Assembly: GCA_964445575.1 (NCBI GenBank)
Contig: CAYULB010000059.1
Span: 1 to 12,444, forward strand
DNA length: 12,444 nt
Source of the DNA: WJMT01 sp964445575
GTDB taxonomy: Bacteria; Acidobacteriota; Aminicenantia; Aminicenantales; Aminicenantaceae
Reading direction: 5' to 3'
This document shows positions 4,433 to 11,551 of this stretch, piece after piece; positions within the stretch are counted from its first letter, which is position 1; each line of letters opens with the position of its first letter. The notes beneath the pieces were generated by a model that made no database searches, was not told the DNA's origin, and saw only the letters and a program-made list of their open reading frames with translations. The translations under genes and the position numbers were made by a program.

Positions 4433-6467
4433 CTTTTTTTTCGCTCACAGGCTCCAGTCCGACATGTTCACAAAAGAAAAACAGATAACGGCGAAGCCTG
4501 TCCAGCTGATGTCTTGGTTCGCTGATCCCATGTCCTTCTCTGGGATAACGCACAAAAGTGACTTCTTTTTCCAAATCTCGAAGGGCCTGATAGAATTCAA
4601 CGGCCTGCTCTTGAGGTACCCTCTGGTCTTCAGCTCCGTGCATTATGAGAACCGGAGTGGTAACGTTTTTAACATACCGAATGGGAGAATGTTCTTCATA
4701 TTTTTCTTCTTTATCCCACGGAGTTCCAAAAAACCAGGCCAAATAATGAGGGATATCTGTGGTGCTGTACATACTGTAAAGGTTGGGCAGGCCTGCCCCT
4801 GGAGACACAGCTTTAAAGAGGTCTGTCTGAGTCACGATCCAGTAGCTCATGTAACCTCCATAGCTCCAGCCATAACAAACCAACTGATCCGGGTCAGCTA
4901 ATCCTTTCTCAATGCAGGTATCAACTCCTGTCATACAGTCATCATAATCTCTTATTCCCCAGTAATCACGATTGGCGTTGAGAAATTCCTGCCCGTAGTT
5001 TGAACTCCCTCTAAAATTAGGCTGCAGCACCATAAATCCGTTTCCTGCAAAAAATTGGTTGGTAGAACTGAAGGACTGAATGCGGGCAGAGCTGGGTCCT
5101 CCATGAGGATTGAGAATAAGAGGATATCTTTTTTGGGGGTCATAATCCGCAGGATAGGTTAAAATTCCTTCTATCCACTGATCATCACTGTTCTTCCACT
5201 TTATGACTTCAACTTTTCCGAATTTTATATTTTCTTCCCTCAACCAGGGATTGGCATCGCTGAGCTTTCTTATGTTCTTCAAATTTAAAGAAGCCGTATA
5301 AATCTCGCCAGGCCAATGAGGACCGGAATGAACCCATATCCATCTGGTTCCATCATCGGAAAGCTCCCATTGATAATTGATTCCCTCTGGAGGATTTAAG
5401 GCTGTGACCTCACCTGTGGCCATATCAACTGAAAACAAATTGTATGTGGTGCGGTCTCCAGTGGACCAATAAATCATTGATCCATCCTCAGACCAAATCG
5501 GAGATGAAAAATCTAGGTCAAAATCTTCCAGCAGTATTTTTTCCTTGCCTCCTTCTGGCGGAAGGATAGTAAGCTTTTTATACCAAGTGTTTGTCCCTTG
5601 GTGAGGATCAGAAGCAAAGGCAATTTGTTTCCCGTCAGGAGACCATCGGGGACTGGTGTCGCTTCCTGGATTTTCATAGAGTTTATGGGTCTCTTTGGTT
5701 TCCACTTCTAGGACCCAAATATCACTGTTCCAGCTTTCATCTACCTTTGGATTGGGTCTTGTTTCATAGGCAATGTATTTTGAATCTGGAGACCACTGGG
5801 GGTCACTGACCGTGAATTCTCCCTCAGTGAACCGGTCTTCCCTGCCTTTTTTAAGGTCATAAACCCACAAATGGGCCATTCTGAATTTTTGGTCAACAAC
5901 CTCCTCATCATCTTTTATTTTCTGTTTTTCTTTTTCTTCCTTGCTCAAAGAGTCTCTGGCAGTAAACAAAATCTTTGTTCCATCTGGAGAAATTTTAAAA
6001 GAACGGATGCTCTCCTCATGGTTGGTTAACTGCCATGCTTCCCCTCCATCCCTATACATAACAAAAATCTGTGTGCTAGAGTCTTTTTCTGTTTCTCCAG
6101 ATTTTTCACTTGAGGAAAGAAAGGCAATTTTTTCTCCATCTGGAAACCAGGAAGGAGACGAACAGCTGTGAGATCCTTGAGTCATCTGCCTTCTCTGGGT
6201 CCCGTCTACTTGGACGCACCATATATGAGTAGTAGTTTTGAGGTCTTCTGATTCCATATTTCTTTCCCTTTTGGTGTAAACAATCCATTTTCCATCCGGA
6301 GAAATAGTGGGACTGGAGACACCAATGATCCGAAGTGTATTTCTCGCTGACATCACCTCAAGGACTTGTTCCTCATTGGCTTTTTCTTGCGGGGAAATAA
6401 AGGGTGTAAAAAAAAGAAAAAGAAGAACAACGCCCAGCGAAATGATTCTGACCTGTTTTGCAGTCAT
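4395..6467 (-). CDS. Exported S9-family (prolyl oligopeptidase/DPP4-like) serine peptidase
   Basis: This 690-residue protein has an N-terminal signal peptide (about residues 1-27). A beta-propeller of WD40/TolB-like blades follows: TISPDGKWIVYT, PSWFPDGEKIAFLS, FKISPDGTKILFTA, PQWSPDSKYIAYET, PRWSPDGKQIAFAS, PIWSEDGSMIYWST. The C-terminal alpha/beta-hydrolase (from about residue 425) carries the full catalytic triad: Ser535 in GWSYGGY, Asp614 in AEDQRVP and His646 in GHG. HGGP near 456 supplies the oxyanion loop. The length is normal for acylaminoacyl-peptidase/DPP-like S9 enzymes, which cut short peptides that can enter the propeller. The start at 6467 is supported by GGAGGT six bases upstream and by the signal peptide; an upstream ATG at 6488 would place this ribosome site inside the gene. 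The C-terminal tail is charged (Lys/Glu/Asp). It overlaps the barrel gene that follows, so the two are probably one transcript. Likely role: peptide breakdown in the periplasm or at the surface. Confidence 0.95.
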   Translation of the reverse strand: MTAKQVRIISLGVVLLFLFFTPFISPQEKANEEQVLEVMSARNTLRIIGVSSPTISPDGKWIVYTKRERNMESEDLKTTTHIWCVQVDGTQRRQMTQGSHSCSSPSWFPDGEKIAFLSSSEKSGETEKDSSTQIFVMYRDGGEAWQLTNHEESIRSFKISPDGTKILFTARDSLSKEEKEKQKIKDDEEVVDQKFRMAHLWVYDLKKGREDRFTEGEFTVSDPQWSPDSKYIAYETRPNPKVDESWNSDIWVLEVETKETHKLYENPGSDTSPRWSPDGKQIAFASDPHQGTNTWYKKLTILPPEGGKEKILLEDFDLDFSSPIWSEDGSMIYWSTGDRTTYNLFSVDMATGEVTALNPPEGINYQWELSDDGTRWIWVHSGPHWPGEIYTASLNLKNIRKLSDANPWLREENIKFGKVEVIKWKNSDDQWIEGILTYPADYDPQKRYPLILNPHGGPSSARIQSFSSTNQFFAGNGFMVLQPNFRGSSNYGQEFLNANRDYWGIRDYDDCMTGVDTCIEKGLADPDQLVCYGWSYGGYMSYWIVTQTDLFKAVSPGAGLPNLYSMYSTTDIPHYLAWFFGTPWDKEEKYEEHSPIRYVKNVTTPVLIMHGAEDQRVPQEQAVEFYQALRDLEKEVTFVRYPREGHGISEPRHQLDRLRRYLFFFCEHVGLEPVSEKKGEDNKDKEKEYL

Positions 6468-6543
6468 ATTGACCTCCATATGATTCAATTAAAGATAAAA
6501 ACTCTTATATCACATGAAAATCTTAAAATCAAAAATTTGATCC

Positions 6544-6591
6544 CCTGAATTATTCACGAGTCGATATGAAATTCAGATATGGCTGAATTTC
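6544..6591 (+). repeat. Repeat end: CCTGAATTATTCAC plus 9-base hairpin
   Basis: CCTGAATTATTCAC (6544-6557) is followed by a perfect stem GAAATTCAG (6568-6576)/CTGAATTTC (6583-6591) with loop ATATGG. The 28 bases at 6557-6584 are an inverted copy, 24 of 28 matching, of 7085-7112. The 14-base head recurs at 6877-6890, inverted at 7241-7254, and twice at 11490-11517. It looks like one end of a dispersed element. Confidence 0.7.
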
Positions 6592-6821
6592 ACTAAGTGT
6601 GCGTTGTCAATGTATGAAATATTCAACATGGCTTAAATATGGATCTATATTGATGCAGAGGGAGAAGGGCATGGGGTGAGGAATCCCCTGGGAGGGCTGA
6701 GCGGGCATGGTTCCTCTTTAGAGGAGAGCGAAGCCCGAGCGGGAGAGAGATTCCTCTCTGGGGAATCTCTCTCTACCAATCCCTCATCACGTAAATAACA
6801 GATAATGATTCCAAAAAATAT
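6592..6821. other. Intergenic stretch without a credible gene
   Basis: Apart from the GC-rich hairpin cluster listed separately, this stretch holds only AT-rich sequence. I found no ribosome site with a sustained frame on either strand. It probably includes the S9 peptidase upstream region, but no clear -35/-10 pair for that gene could be identified between 6468 and 6650. Confidence 0.5.
6702..6773. repeat. GC-rich cluster of strong hairpins
   Basis: Within AT-rich flanks, CGGGC (6702-6706) pairs with GCCCG (6733-6737) around an inner stem TCCTCT/AGAGGA (6712-6725). Next to it a perfect 12-base stem, GAGAGAGATTCC (6743-6754)/GGAATCTCTCTC (6762-6773), closes a seven-base loop. No T-run follows on either strand, so these are not ordinary terminators. 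They could be part of the repeat element or of a structured RNA. Confidence 0.55.
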
Positions 6822-6876
6822 CTTGTATATCGTTTAAACAAAACTAATAATAAAAACATCGTTATTTTTTTATGAA
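6822..6876 (+). repeat. 55-base direct repeat, copy 1
   Basis: This copy aligns without gaps to 7191-7245 with 45 of 55 bases identical. It includes the core AATAATAAA-ACATCG and ATTTTTTTATGAA. It ends exactly where the CCTGGATTATTCAC end begins, so the two copies frame the element at 6877-7254. Confidence 0.75.
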
Positions 6877-7254
6877 CCTGGATTATTCACAAGTCGAGGT
6901 AATAGAGAGCTTAAAGAAATCCAGGTATGGCTGAAGCGACATTAAAGATTTAGCCTTCTGATGAGTTTTTTGAGGGAATCCGGCGAAGCCGGGCGCCGAG
7001 TATGTTTGACCCACGGACGGGGGGAGTTACGGAGGCGCCGAGAAAAACGAAGAAGAATGGCGTTAAAAATCTTTAGTAAGCACAAGCCAGGCCTGAATTT
7101 CATATCGGCTCGCCTGTAAGGTAACAAAATGGCGATTAAAATAAAAAATATAAACATGAAAAATTTTCAGATATTTCTTCTTGATAAAAACTTGTGTATC
7201 ACGCAAACAAAATGAATAATAAAGACATCGCCATTTTTTTATGAATAATTCAGG
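6877..7254. mobile_element. MITE-like element with nested inverted repeats, no transposase
   Basis: The ends CCTGGATTATTCAC (6877-6890) and ATGAATAATTCAGG (7241-7254) are imperfect terminal inverted repeats, 12 of 14 matching. Nested inside are GAAATCCAGGTATGGCTG (6916-6933) against AAGCCAGGCCTGAATTTC (7084-7101), 14 of 18 complementary, and ATTAAAGATTT against AAATCTTTAGT (6941-6951/7067-7077), 10 of 11. AAAATGGCGAT and ATCGCCATTTT (7126-7136/7227-7237) are perfect. The centre is GC-rich, with hairpin CCGGC-GAA-GCCGG (6980-6992) and a direct repeat GGCGCCGAG (6992-7000, 7034-7042). A 71-codon minus-strand frame (6942-7157) is basic and low in order and follows the repeat; I do not call it a gene. 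It is best seen as a decayed non-autonomous element or a structured intergenic repeat. Confidence 0.6.
7191..7245 (+). repeat. 55-base direct repeat, copy 2
   Basis: This is the second copy of 6822-6876 (45 of 55 identical). It runs straight into the right-hand terminal repeat (7241-7254) and ends about 50 bases before the start of the next gene. It may therefore carry part of that gene's promoter or leader. Confidence 0.75.
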
Positions 7255-7292
7255 TTGGTATTATGAATGAAAAAAAAAGAGGTTATTTTATC

Positions 7293-8366
7293 ATGAAAAC
7301 TTTATCAATCAATCGGCTTCTGTTATTAGGCATGGTGTTATATCTTGCCTTTCCTTTATTGGGCTCAGATGAACAAAACAAAGCCCTAAAAATCGGTGAT
7401 ATAACGGCAGCTCCGGGTGAAGTTACATCAGGTTTTCTGATTGTTCCAGAAAAAGACAATCTTGAAATAAAAATCCCAGTCACTTTAATAAACGGGAAAA
7501 AACCAGGAAAAACCCTTGCTTTGGTCGCAGGAGTTCATGGATATGAATATCCTCCCATTCTTGCCCTTCAGCGGTTAAAAACAATGATATCTCCGGAAGA
7601 CCTTGAAGGGGCTCTTATATTGGTTCATATAGCCAACCTCCCATCCTTTCAAAAAAGGACGATTTATTATAATCCCTATGATTGGAAAAACCTAAACAGA
7701 GTTTTCCCAGGGGATCCACAAGGTACTCTTTCTGAGAAAATAGCTTATATTCTGACAGAAGAAGTTGTGAAGCAGTGTGACTGCCTTATAGATATGCACT
7801 GTGGCGACGGAAATGAGGCCTTGATCCCTTATACCTATTGGATGATAGCGGGAGAGAATCCCCTTGACCAAGAATCTAAAAACCTTGCCCTTGCCTTCGG
7901 CATTGAAAAAATCATTATAGATAAAACCAGAACTAAGGACTTATCTGAATCCAAATACCTGGGCAATACCGCTGTCCTTCTTTCCAAACCTGCCATAACA
8001 ATCGAATCAGGTTATCTGGGAAAAACTGATGAAGATTCTATTGTAAGAGTTATAAAGGGAACTTTAAGTGTCATGAAACATTTGAACATGATTAAGGGAT
8101 CACCTGACTTTGTTAAAAATCCAGTTTGGATTGACCATTACCAAGTCGTCTATTCAGAGACCACAGGACTTTTTTACCCTTTGAAAAAAATGGGCCAAAA
8201 AGTAAATAAAGGGGAAATCATAGGTTACACTACTGATTATTTCGGGAATAAAACCGAAGAACTATCTGCTCCTTTTGAAGGGATTGTCCTCTATATCATC
8301 AATACCCCTCCAGCCAACAAAGGAGAACCTCTTTTTGAAATCGGGCACATCAAAGAAGAAGAATAA
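7293..8366 (+). CDS. Exported succinylglutamate desuccinylase/aspartoacylase-family zinc hydrolase
   Basis: This 357-residue protein belongs to the AstE/AspA (M14-like) family. The visible zinc ligands are His82 and Glu85 in GVHGYEYPP and His169 in DMHCGDG. Arg136 in NLNRVFPG would bind the substrate carboxylate, and Glu238 in TIESGYLG fits the catalytic glutamate. The C-terminal part (about residues 285-350, GQKVNKGEIIGY to LSAPFEGIVLY) is the barrel-sandwich 'lipoyl-like' domain common in this family. The family cleaves N-acyl amino acids or related amides. Residues 1-24 look like a signal peptide, so the enzyme would act outside the cytoplasm, unlike true AstE. I chose ATG 7293, with AGAGG about 11 bases upstream. 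ATG 7263 would add MNEKKRGYFI and lies almost against the repeat element; either start is possible. The DUF2784-like gene follows 56 bases downstream on the same strand and may be co-transcribed. Confidence 0.87.
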   Translation: MKTLSINRLLLLGMVLYLAFPLLGSDEQNKALKIGDITAAPGEVTSGFLIVPEKDNLEIKIPVTLINGKKPGKTLALVAGVHGYEYPPILALQRLKTMISPEDLEGALILVHIANLPSFQKRTIYYNPYDWKNLNRVFPGDPQGTLSEKIAYILTEEVVKQCDCLIDMHCGDGNEALIPYTYWMIAGENPLDQESKNLALAFGIEKIIIDKTRTKDLSESKYLGNTAVLLSKPAITIESGYLGKTDEDSIVRVIKGTLSVMKHLNMIKGSPDFVKNPVWIDHYQVVYSETTGLFYPLKKMGQKVNKGEIIGYTTDYFGNKTEELSAPFEGIVLYIINTPPANKGEPLFEIGHIKEEE

Positions 8367-8422
8367 GCTATATAAAAGATATGCAGTTGTTGTATAAATA
8401 AATTATCCCTGGAATCTTTAAG

Positions 8423-8794
8423 ATGTATGCTTTTTTAGACAAGTTCTTCTTTGTTTTTCATTCTCTTCTCATCGTGTTTATTCTTTTCGGTTGGACCTGG
8501 AAGAAAACCAGAAAAGCAAATCTGTTGGTGATTTTTCTTACCGCCTTTTCTTGGTTCGGACTTGGATTATTCTATGGTTTCGGATACTGCCCCAGTACAG
8601 ACTGGCACTGGAAAATCAGGATGGAACTGGGCTATTATGATATGCCCCCTTCTTATCTAACCTTCCTTATCAAATCTTTGACAGGAATGAAAGCCAATAA
8701 AACAGTGGTGGATATTTTTGCTGTTATTTTTCTTTTAGGAGCTGCTTTTGCTTCTGGCTGCAAAAATATAAAGGATTTGAAAAAAAAGCGCTAA
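8423..8794 (+). CDS. DUF2784-like membrane protein
   Basis: This 123-residue protein has hydrophobic segments at about residues 8-24, 33-54 and 95-112. Between them is the motif CPSTDWHWKIRMELGYYDMP followed by SYL. A Cys-Pro-x-Thr-x-Trp/Glu-x-Trp-x-x-(R) motif next to a membrane segment is the hallmark I associate with DUF2784 proteins, whose function is unknown. No signal peptide separate from the first membrane segment is visible. The start is ATG at 8423, with only a weak GGAATC upstream. It lies 56 bases after the zinc hydrolase and probably shares its transcript. The next gene is convergent. A function cannot be proposed from sequence. Confidence 0.72.
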   Translation: MYAFLDKFFFVFHSLLIVFILFGWTWKKTRKANLLVIFLTAFSWFGLGLFYGFGYCPSTDWHWKIRMELGYYDMPPSYLTFLIKSLTGMKANKTVVDIFAVIFLLGAAFASGCKNIKDLKKKR

Positions 8795-8873
8795 ACTCCT
8801 CCCTTGAAAAAATTTCAATCCATAAACATAAAAACGATTGGGAAACAAAATTTATGCGATTGATCGAAAATTC

Positions 8874-9746
8874 TTATTCTTGTGATACTGAAGAGGGGAA
8901 CGGAATACGGCGGGCTTTCCAGCTTTTCACAACTTTCTCTTCTCCATTCATCCATATCACTTTTCCGTTTATGTTATCCCCGGCTACCTTCCCCTCAAAC
9001 GACATTAAAACATCATTTCCCTGTAAATCTTTTTCTAAAGTAAAGCTCAGCTTGTCTCCGTTCAGATTGAAGTCATCAATGCTTTTTTTAAATTTACCTA
9101 AATTCAGAAGGGCCCAGACTTCACTAAAGTTCTGTGTGATTTCCATCTCATAGTGTTCCAGGCTGTTTCCTGAAGGAACTGACCAACTCCAGGTCCCGGC
9201 AATATCAGCAGGAACGACCCAATAATAAATGTGATGTTTATCGCTTCCCACAAACACATCTTTTTCCAAATCAGCTTCCCAATCCCCCATGCTAAAATCA
9301 TGCGAAACAATCCGAGTCCCAGGTTTTAATTCCTTAAGAAGCTTGGGCCTCAGTTTAAGATTAACAGAGGAAAGCAGATAAAGTGTCACCACTGTGGCCT
9401 CGCTTATATCAACCTCAAAAATGTCCTGCTGAATGAACCTCACTTTATTTTCTATCTTCTCTTTAGCTGCATTTTCTCTGCTTTCTCTGACACGCTGGGG
9501 GTCAAGGTCAACTCCCACCGCCCGGCAGCCGATTTCTTTTGCCGCCATAATCACAATCCTGCCATCTCCACAACCAAGGTCATAAAGAATATCATCTTCT
9601 TCCACTTGGGCAATACTGAGCATTTCCCTAACAACCTGATAAGGGGTGGGCACATAAGGAACATCATATTGATTCCACTGCCCGGCCGGCAAGTCCAACA
9701 ACAAAAAAATTAAAATAGGGAGTAAAACTGCTGTCACTTTTTTCAT
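8874..9746 (-). CDS. Exported class I SAM-dependent methyltransferase-like protein
   Basis: The 290-residue product opens with a lysine-rich, hydrophobic signal peptide (MKKVTAVLLPILIFLLLDLP). After the conserved-looking VPYVPTPYQVVREML comes a Rossmann methyltransferase domain: motif I DLGCGDG at 56-62, acidic motif II GVDLD at 78-82 and QQDIFE near 106-111. TLYLLSSVNLKLRPKLLKEL and VSHDFSMGDW follow. From about 180 (PADIAGTWSWSV) a separate C-terminal domain of alternating strands follows and resembles a small lipocalin-like sheet. The start is ATG 9746, with AGGA about 12 bases upstream. Export is odd because S-adenosylmethionine is a cytoplasmic cofactor; family members with leader peptides do exist as far as I know, but their substrate is not established. 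It is divergent from the GH109 gene and convergent with the DUF2784-like gene. Confidence 0.85.
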   Translation of the reverse strand: MKKVTAVLLPILIFLLLDLPAGQWNQYDVPYVPTPYQVVREMLSIAQVEEDDILYDLGCGDGRIVIMAAKEIGCRAVGVDLDPQRVRESRENAAKEKIENKVRFIQQDIFEVDISEATVVTLYLLSSVNLKLRPKLLKELKPGTRIVSHDFSMGDWEADLEKDVFVGSDKHHIYYWVVPADIAGTWSWSVPSGNSLEHYEMEITQNFSEVWALLNLGKFKKSIDDFNLNGDKLSFTLEKDLQGNDVLMSFEGKVAGDNINGKVIWMNGEEKVVKSWKARRIPFPSSVSQE

Positions 9747-9770
9747 GATTATCAGTCCTGTTCTAAAATT

Positions 9771-9789
9771 AAAATGGATGGTCCATTTT
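9771..9789. promoter_or_regulatory. Perfect 8-base inverted repeat between divergent genes
   Basis: AAAATGGA (9771-9778) and TCCATTTT (9782-9789) flank a TGG loop, 25 bases before the methyltransferase start and about 145 before the GH109 start. It may be an operator for either gene. On the plus strand three T's continue from the stem, but no plus-strand gene ends here, so a terminator is unlikely. The remaining bases between these genes show no convincing promoter. Confidence 0.35.
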
Positions 9790-9932
9790 TTATGCCAAAT
9801 TTATACCAGAAAACCGTAAAAATTCAAAATAAAAAGATTCAGGCATCCAAAAACAAATAAATCATTGTGAACCTTTCGGGATTTCCATATAATTTTCCTT
9901 GCCATGCAATCTCAAATGGAGGAGGAGAAGCC

Positions 9933-11306
9933 ATGACCAAAAAACTGAGCCGTAGAAATTTTCTAAAAATTGGCGGAGCAGCAGGATTGGGAGCTGCTTT
10001 AGGAAGCTGTTCCATTGGAACGCCCGAAAACACCCTCCAAGCTTATCCTAAAACTGAGCCCATTGAGCATCTGGCAGTCAAACCAATAGATCCAGTAAGA
10101 ATAGGTTATGTAGGAATAGGAAATCAGGGAAGCGGCCATCTAAGGAACCTGCTCCGGATTGAAGGAGTGGATATCCTAGCTGTGTGTGATATAAGAGAAG
10201 AAAGAACTGCCTGGGCTCAGGAACAGTGCAAAAAAGCCGGAAAACCAGAACCCACAGCCTACAACCTAGGCAATGAAGACTTTAAGCGCATGTGCGACAC
10301 AGAAGATCTGGACCTGGTGTATAATGCCGCTCCATGGGAATGGCATGTCCCCATTTCTGTTAAAGCCATGGAAACCGGTTCTCATGCAGCCACCGAAGTC
10401 CCGGGCGCTATCACATTAGAAGGATGCTGGCAGCTGGTGGAAACTTCGGAGAAATACAAAAAACACTGCTGCGTTATGGAAAACTGCAATTATGACCAAA
10501 CTGAGTTGATGATATTCAATATGGTGCATCAAGGTCTTTTCGGTGAACTTCTCCATGCAGAGTGCGGCTATCTCCATGACTTAAGAGAATACAAATTCGG
10601 AAATATCTATTATCCCCCAAATTGGCGCCTTAAATACTCTATGAAAAGAAACGCTGACCTGTATCCCACTCATGGTCTGGGACCTGTATCCCAGTGGATG
10701 GACATCACCCGCGGCAATAAATTTGAATATTTGGTATCTATGAGCAGCCCCAGCCCGTCTCTCAGCCTGAAGCGTGAGGCACTAAAAAGATATGGAAAAT
10801 CACATCCCCGATCTCAAACAGACTATGCTCTGGGAGATGTGATCACAACTTTAATCAAGACCCATAAGGGCCAATCCATTCTCCTTGTTCATGACACTAA
10901 TTCTCCACGTCCCTACAGCCGAAAAATCTTACTCCAGGGGACCCGAGGATTAGCCCGGAAATATCCTGAGCAAAAAATCCATATTGAAGGCCTGTCCCCT
11001 CAACACAGATGGGAAGACCTTTCCCAATACAGCGAAAAGTACCAACACCCGCTTTTAACTTCTTTAGAGGAAAAAGCCAAGGGAGTGGGTCACGGAGGTA
11101 TGGATTTTATTGAAGATTTTCGCCTCATTCAGTGTCTTAGGCAGGGCAAACCCACAGATTCAGATGTTTATGAAGGAGCAACTATCAGTGCAGTGATTGC
11201 TTTAAGCGAAAAATCCATTGCTGAAAAGAGCTCTCCTGTTGAATTTCCTGACTTTACACGGGGCAAATGGAAGACTCGTAAACCTCAGGGGATTGTAACC
11301 GCTTAA
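9933..11306 (+). CDS. GH109-type NAD-dependent alpha-N-acetylgalactosaminidase, Tat lipoprotein
   Basis: The 457-residue protein belongs to the Gfo/Idh/MocA fold and most closely to glycoside hydrolase family 109. These enzymes remove terminal alpha-GalNAc by an NAD-dependent oxidation/elimination mechanism without net redox change. The dinucleotide motif is GYVGIGNQGSGH (58-69). GH109-like blocks are MENCNYD (182-188), AECGYLHDLREY (209-220), YPTHGLGP (244-251, with His247 the expected catalytic histidine) and GHGGMDFIEDFR (386-397). The N-terminus has a twin-arginine signal, SRRNFLK, and a lipobox LGSC with Cys26, so it is probably exported folded with NAD bound and anchored by lipid. The start at 9933 is set by GGAGGAGGAG (9918-9927) and the Tat signal; an in-frame GTG at 9867 is less likely. 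Likely substrates are mucin or glycoprotein GalNAc (inference). Only ten bases separate its stop from the convergent 5S gene. Confidence 0.92.
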   Translation: MTKKLSRRNFLKIGGAAGLGAALGSCSIGTPENTLQAYPKTEPIEHLAVKPIDPVRIGYVGIGNQGSGHLRNLLRIEGVDILAVCDIREERTAWAQEQCKKAGKPEPTAYNLGNEDFKRMCDTEDLDLVYNAAPWEWHVPISVKAMETGSHAATEVPGAITLEGCWQLVETSEKYKKHCCVMENCNYDQTELMIFNMVHQGLFGELLHAECGYLHDLREYKFGNIYYPPNWRLKYSMKRNADLYPTHGLGPVSQWMDITRGNKFEYLVSMSSPSPSLSLKREALKRYGKSHPRSQTDYALGDVITTLIKTHKGQSILLVHDTNSPRPYSRKILLQGTRGLARKYPEQKIHIEGLSPQHRWEDLSQYSEKYQHPLLTSLEEKAKGVGHGGMDFIEDFRLIQCLRQGKPTDSDVYEGATISAVIALSEKSIAEKSSPVEFPDFTRGKWKTRKPQGIVTA

Positions 11307-11316
11307 AATAAAAAAA

Positions 11317-11432
<116 letters not shown>

Positions 11433-11489
11433 AAATTATCTATTATCTTTTCAATTGAATGAGCCTTTCTTCTTAAGAAGCCTCTTTTC

Positions 11490-11517
11490 CCTGAATTATT
11501 CATATGAATAGTTCAGG
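11490..11517. repeat. Back-to-back copy of the CCTGAATTATTCAT terminal repeat in the 23S-5S spacer
   Basis: CCTGAATTATTCAT (11490-11503) is joined directly to ATGAATAGTTCAGG (11504-11517), a 28-base palindrome with one mismatch. The same 14-mer forms the ends of the repeat region at 6544, 6877 and 7254. CTTTTTGG follows on the plus side. A second palindrome, CTTCTTAAGAAG, lies next to it at 11469-11480. These may be rRNA processing structure, or a scar of a transposed element. Confidence 0.65.
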
Positions 11518-11522
11518 CTTTT

Positions 11523-11539
11523 TGGCTTGAGTAAACTTT

Positions 11540-11551
<12 letters not shown>
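11523..11551 (-). other. Inverted repeat across the 23S 3' end
   Basis: TGGCTTGA (11523-11530) and TCAAGCCA (11544-11551) are perfect 8-base complements and bracket the presumed mature 23S 3' end at about 11540. In the precursor this stem would compete with the usual 23S end pairing, or help processing. Observation only; the 23S 5' end is outside the window. Confidence 0.35.

Noticed and set aside
4464..4901. 145-codon plus-strand frame
   Set aside because: Antisense to the catalytic domain of the S9 peptidase, which has an intact triad.
6942..7157. 71-codon minus-strand frame, Arg-rich
   Set aside because: It lies wholly inside the repeat element, has no ribosome site that fits, and its sequence is the translation of palindromic DNA.
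6541..7260. CRISPR array
   Set aside because: Repeats are few, imperfect, of different types and not evenly spaced; no cas gene is present.
8804..8818. Palindrome TTGAAA-AAA-TTTCAA between two convergent genes
   Set aside because: Six A/T-rich pairs only and no T-run; too weak to call a terminator.
8854..9153. 99-codon plus-strand frame
   Set aside because: Antisense to the methyltransferase-like gene; no ribosome site or recognisable motif.
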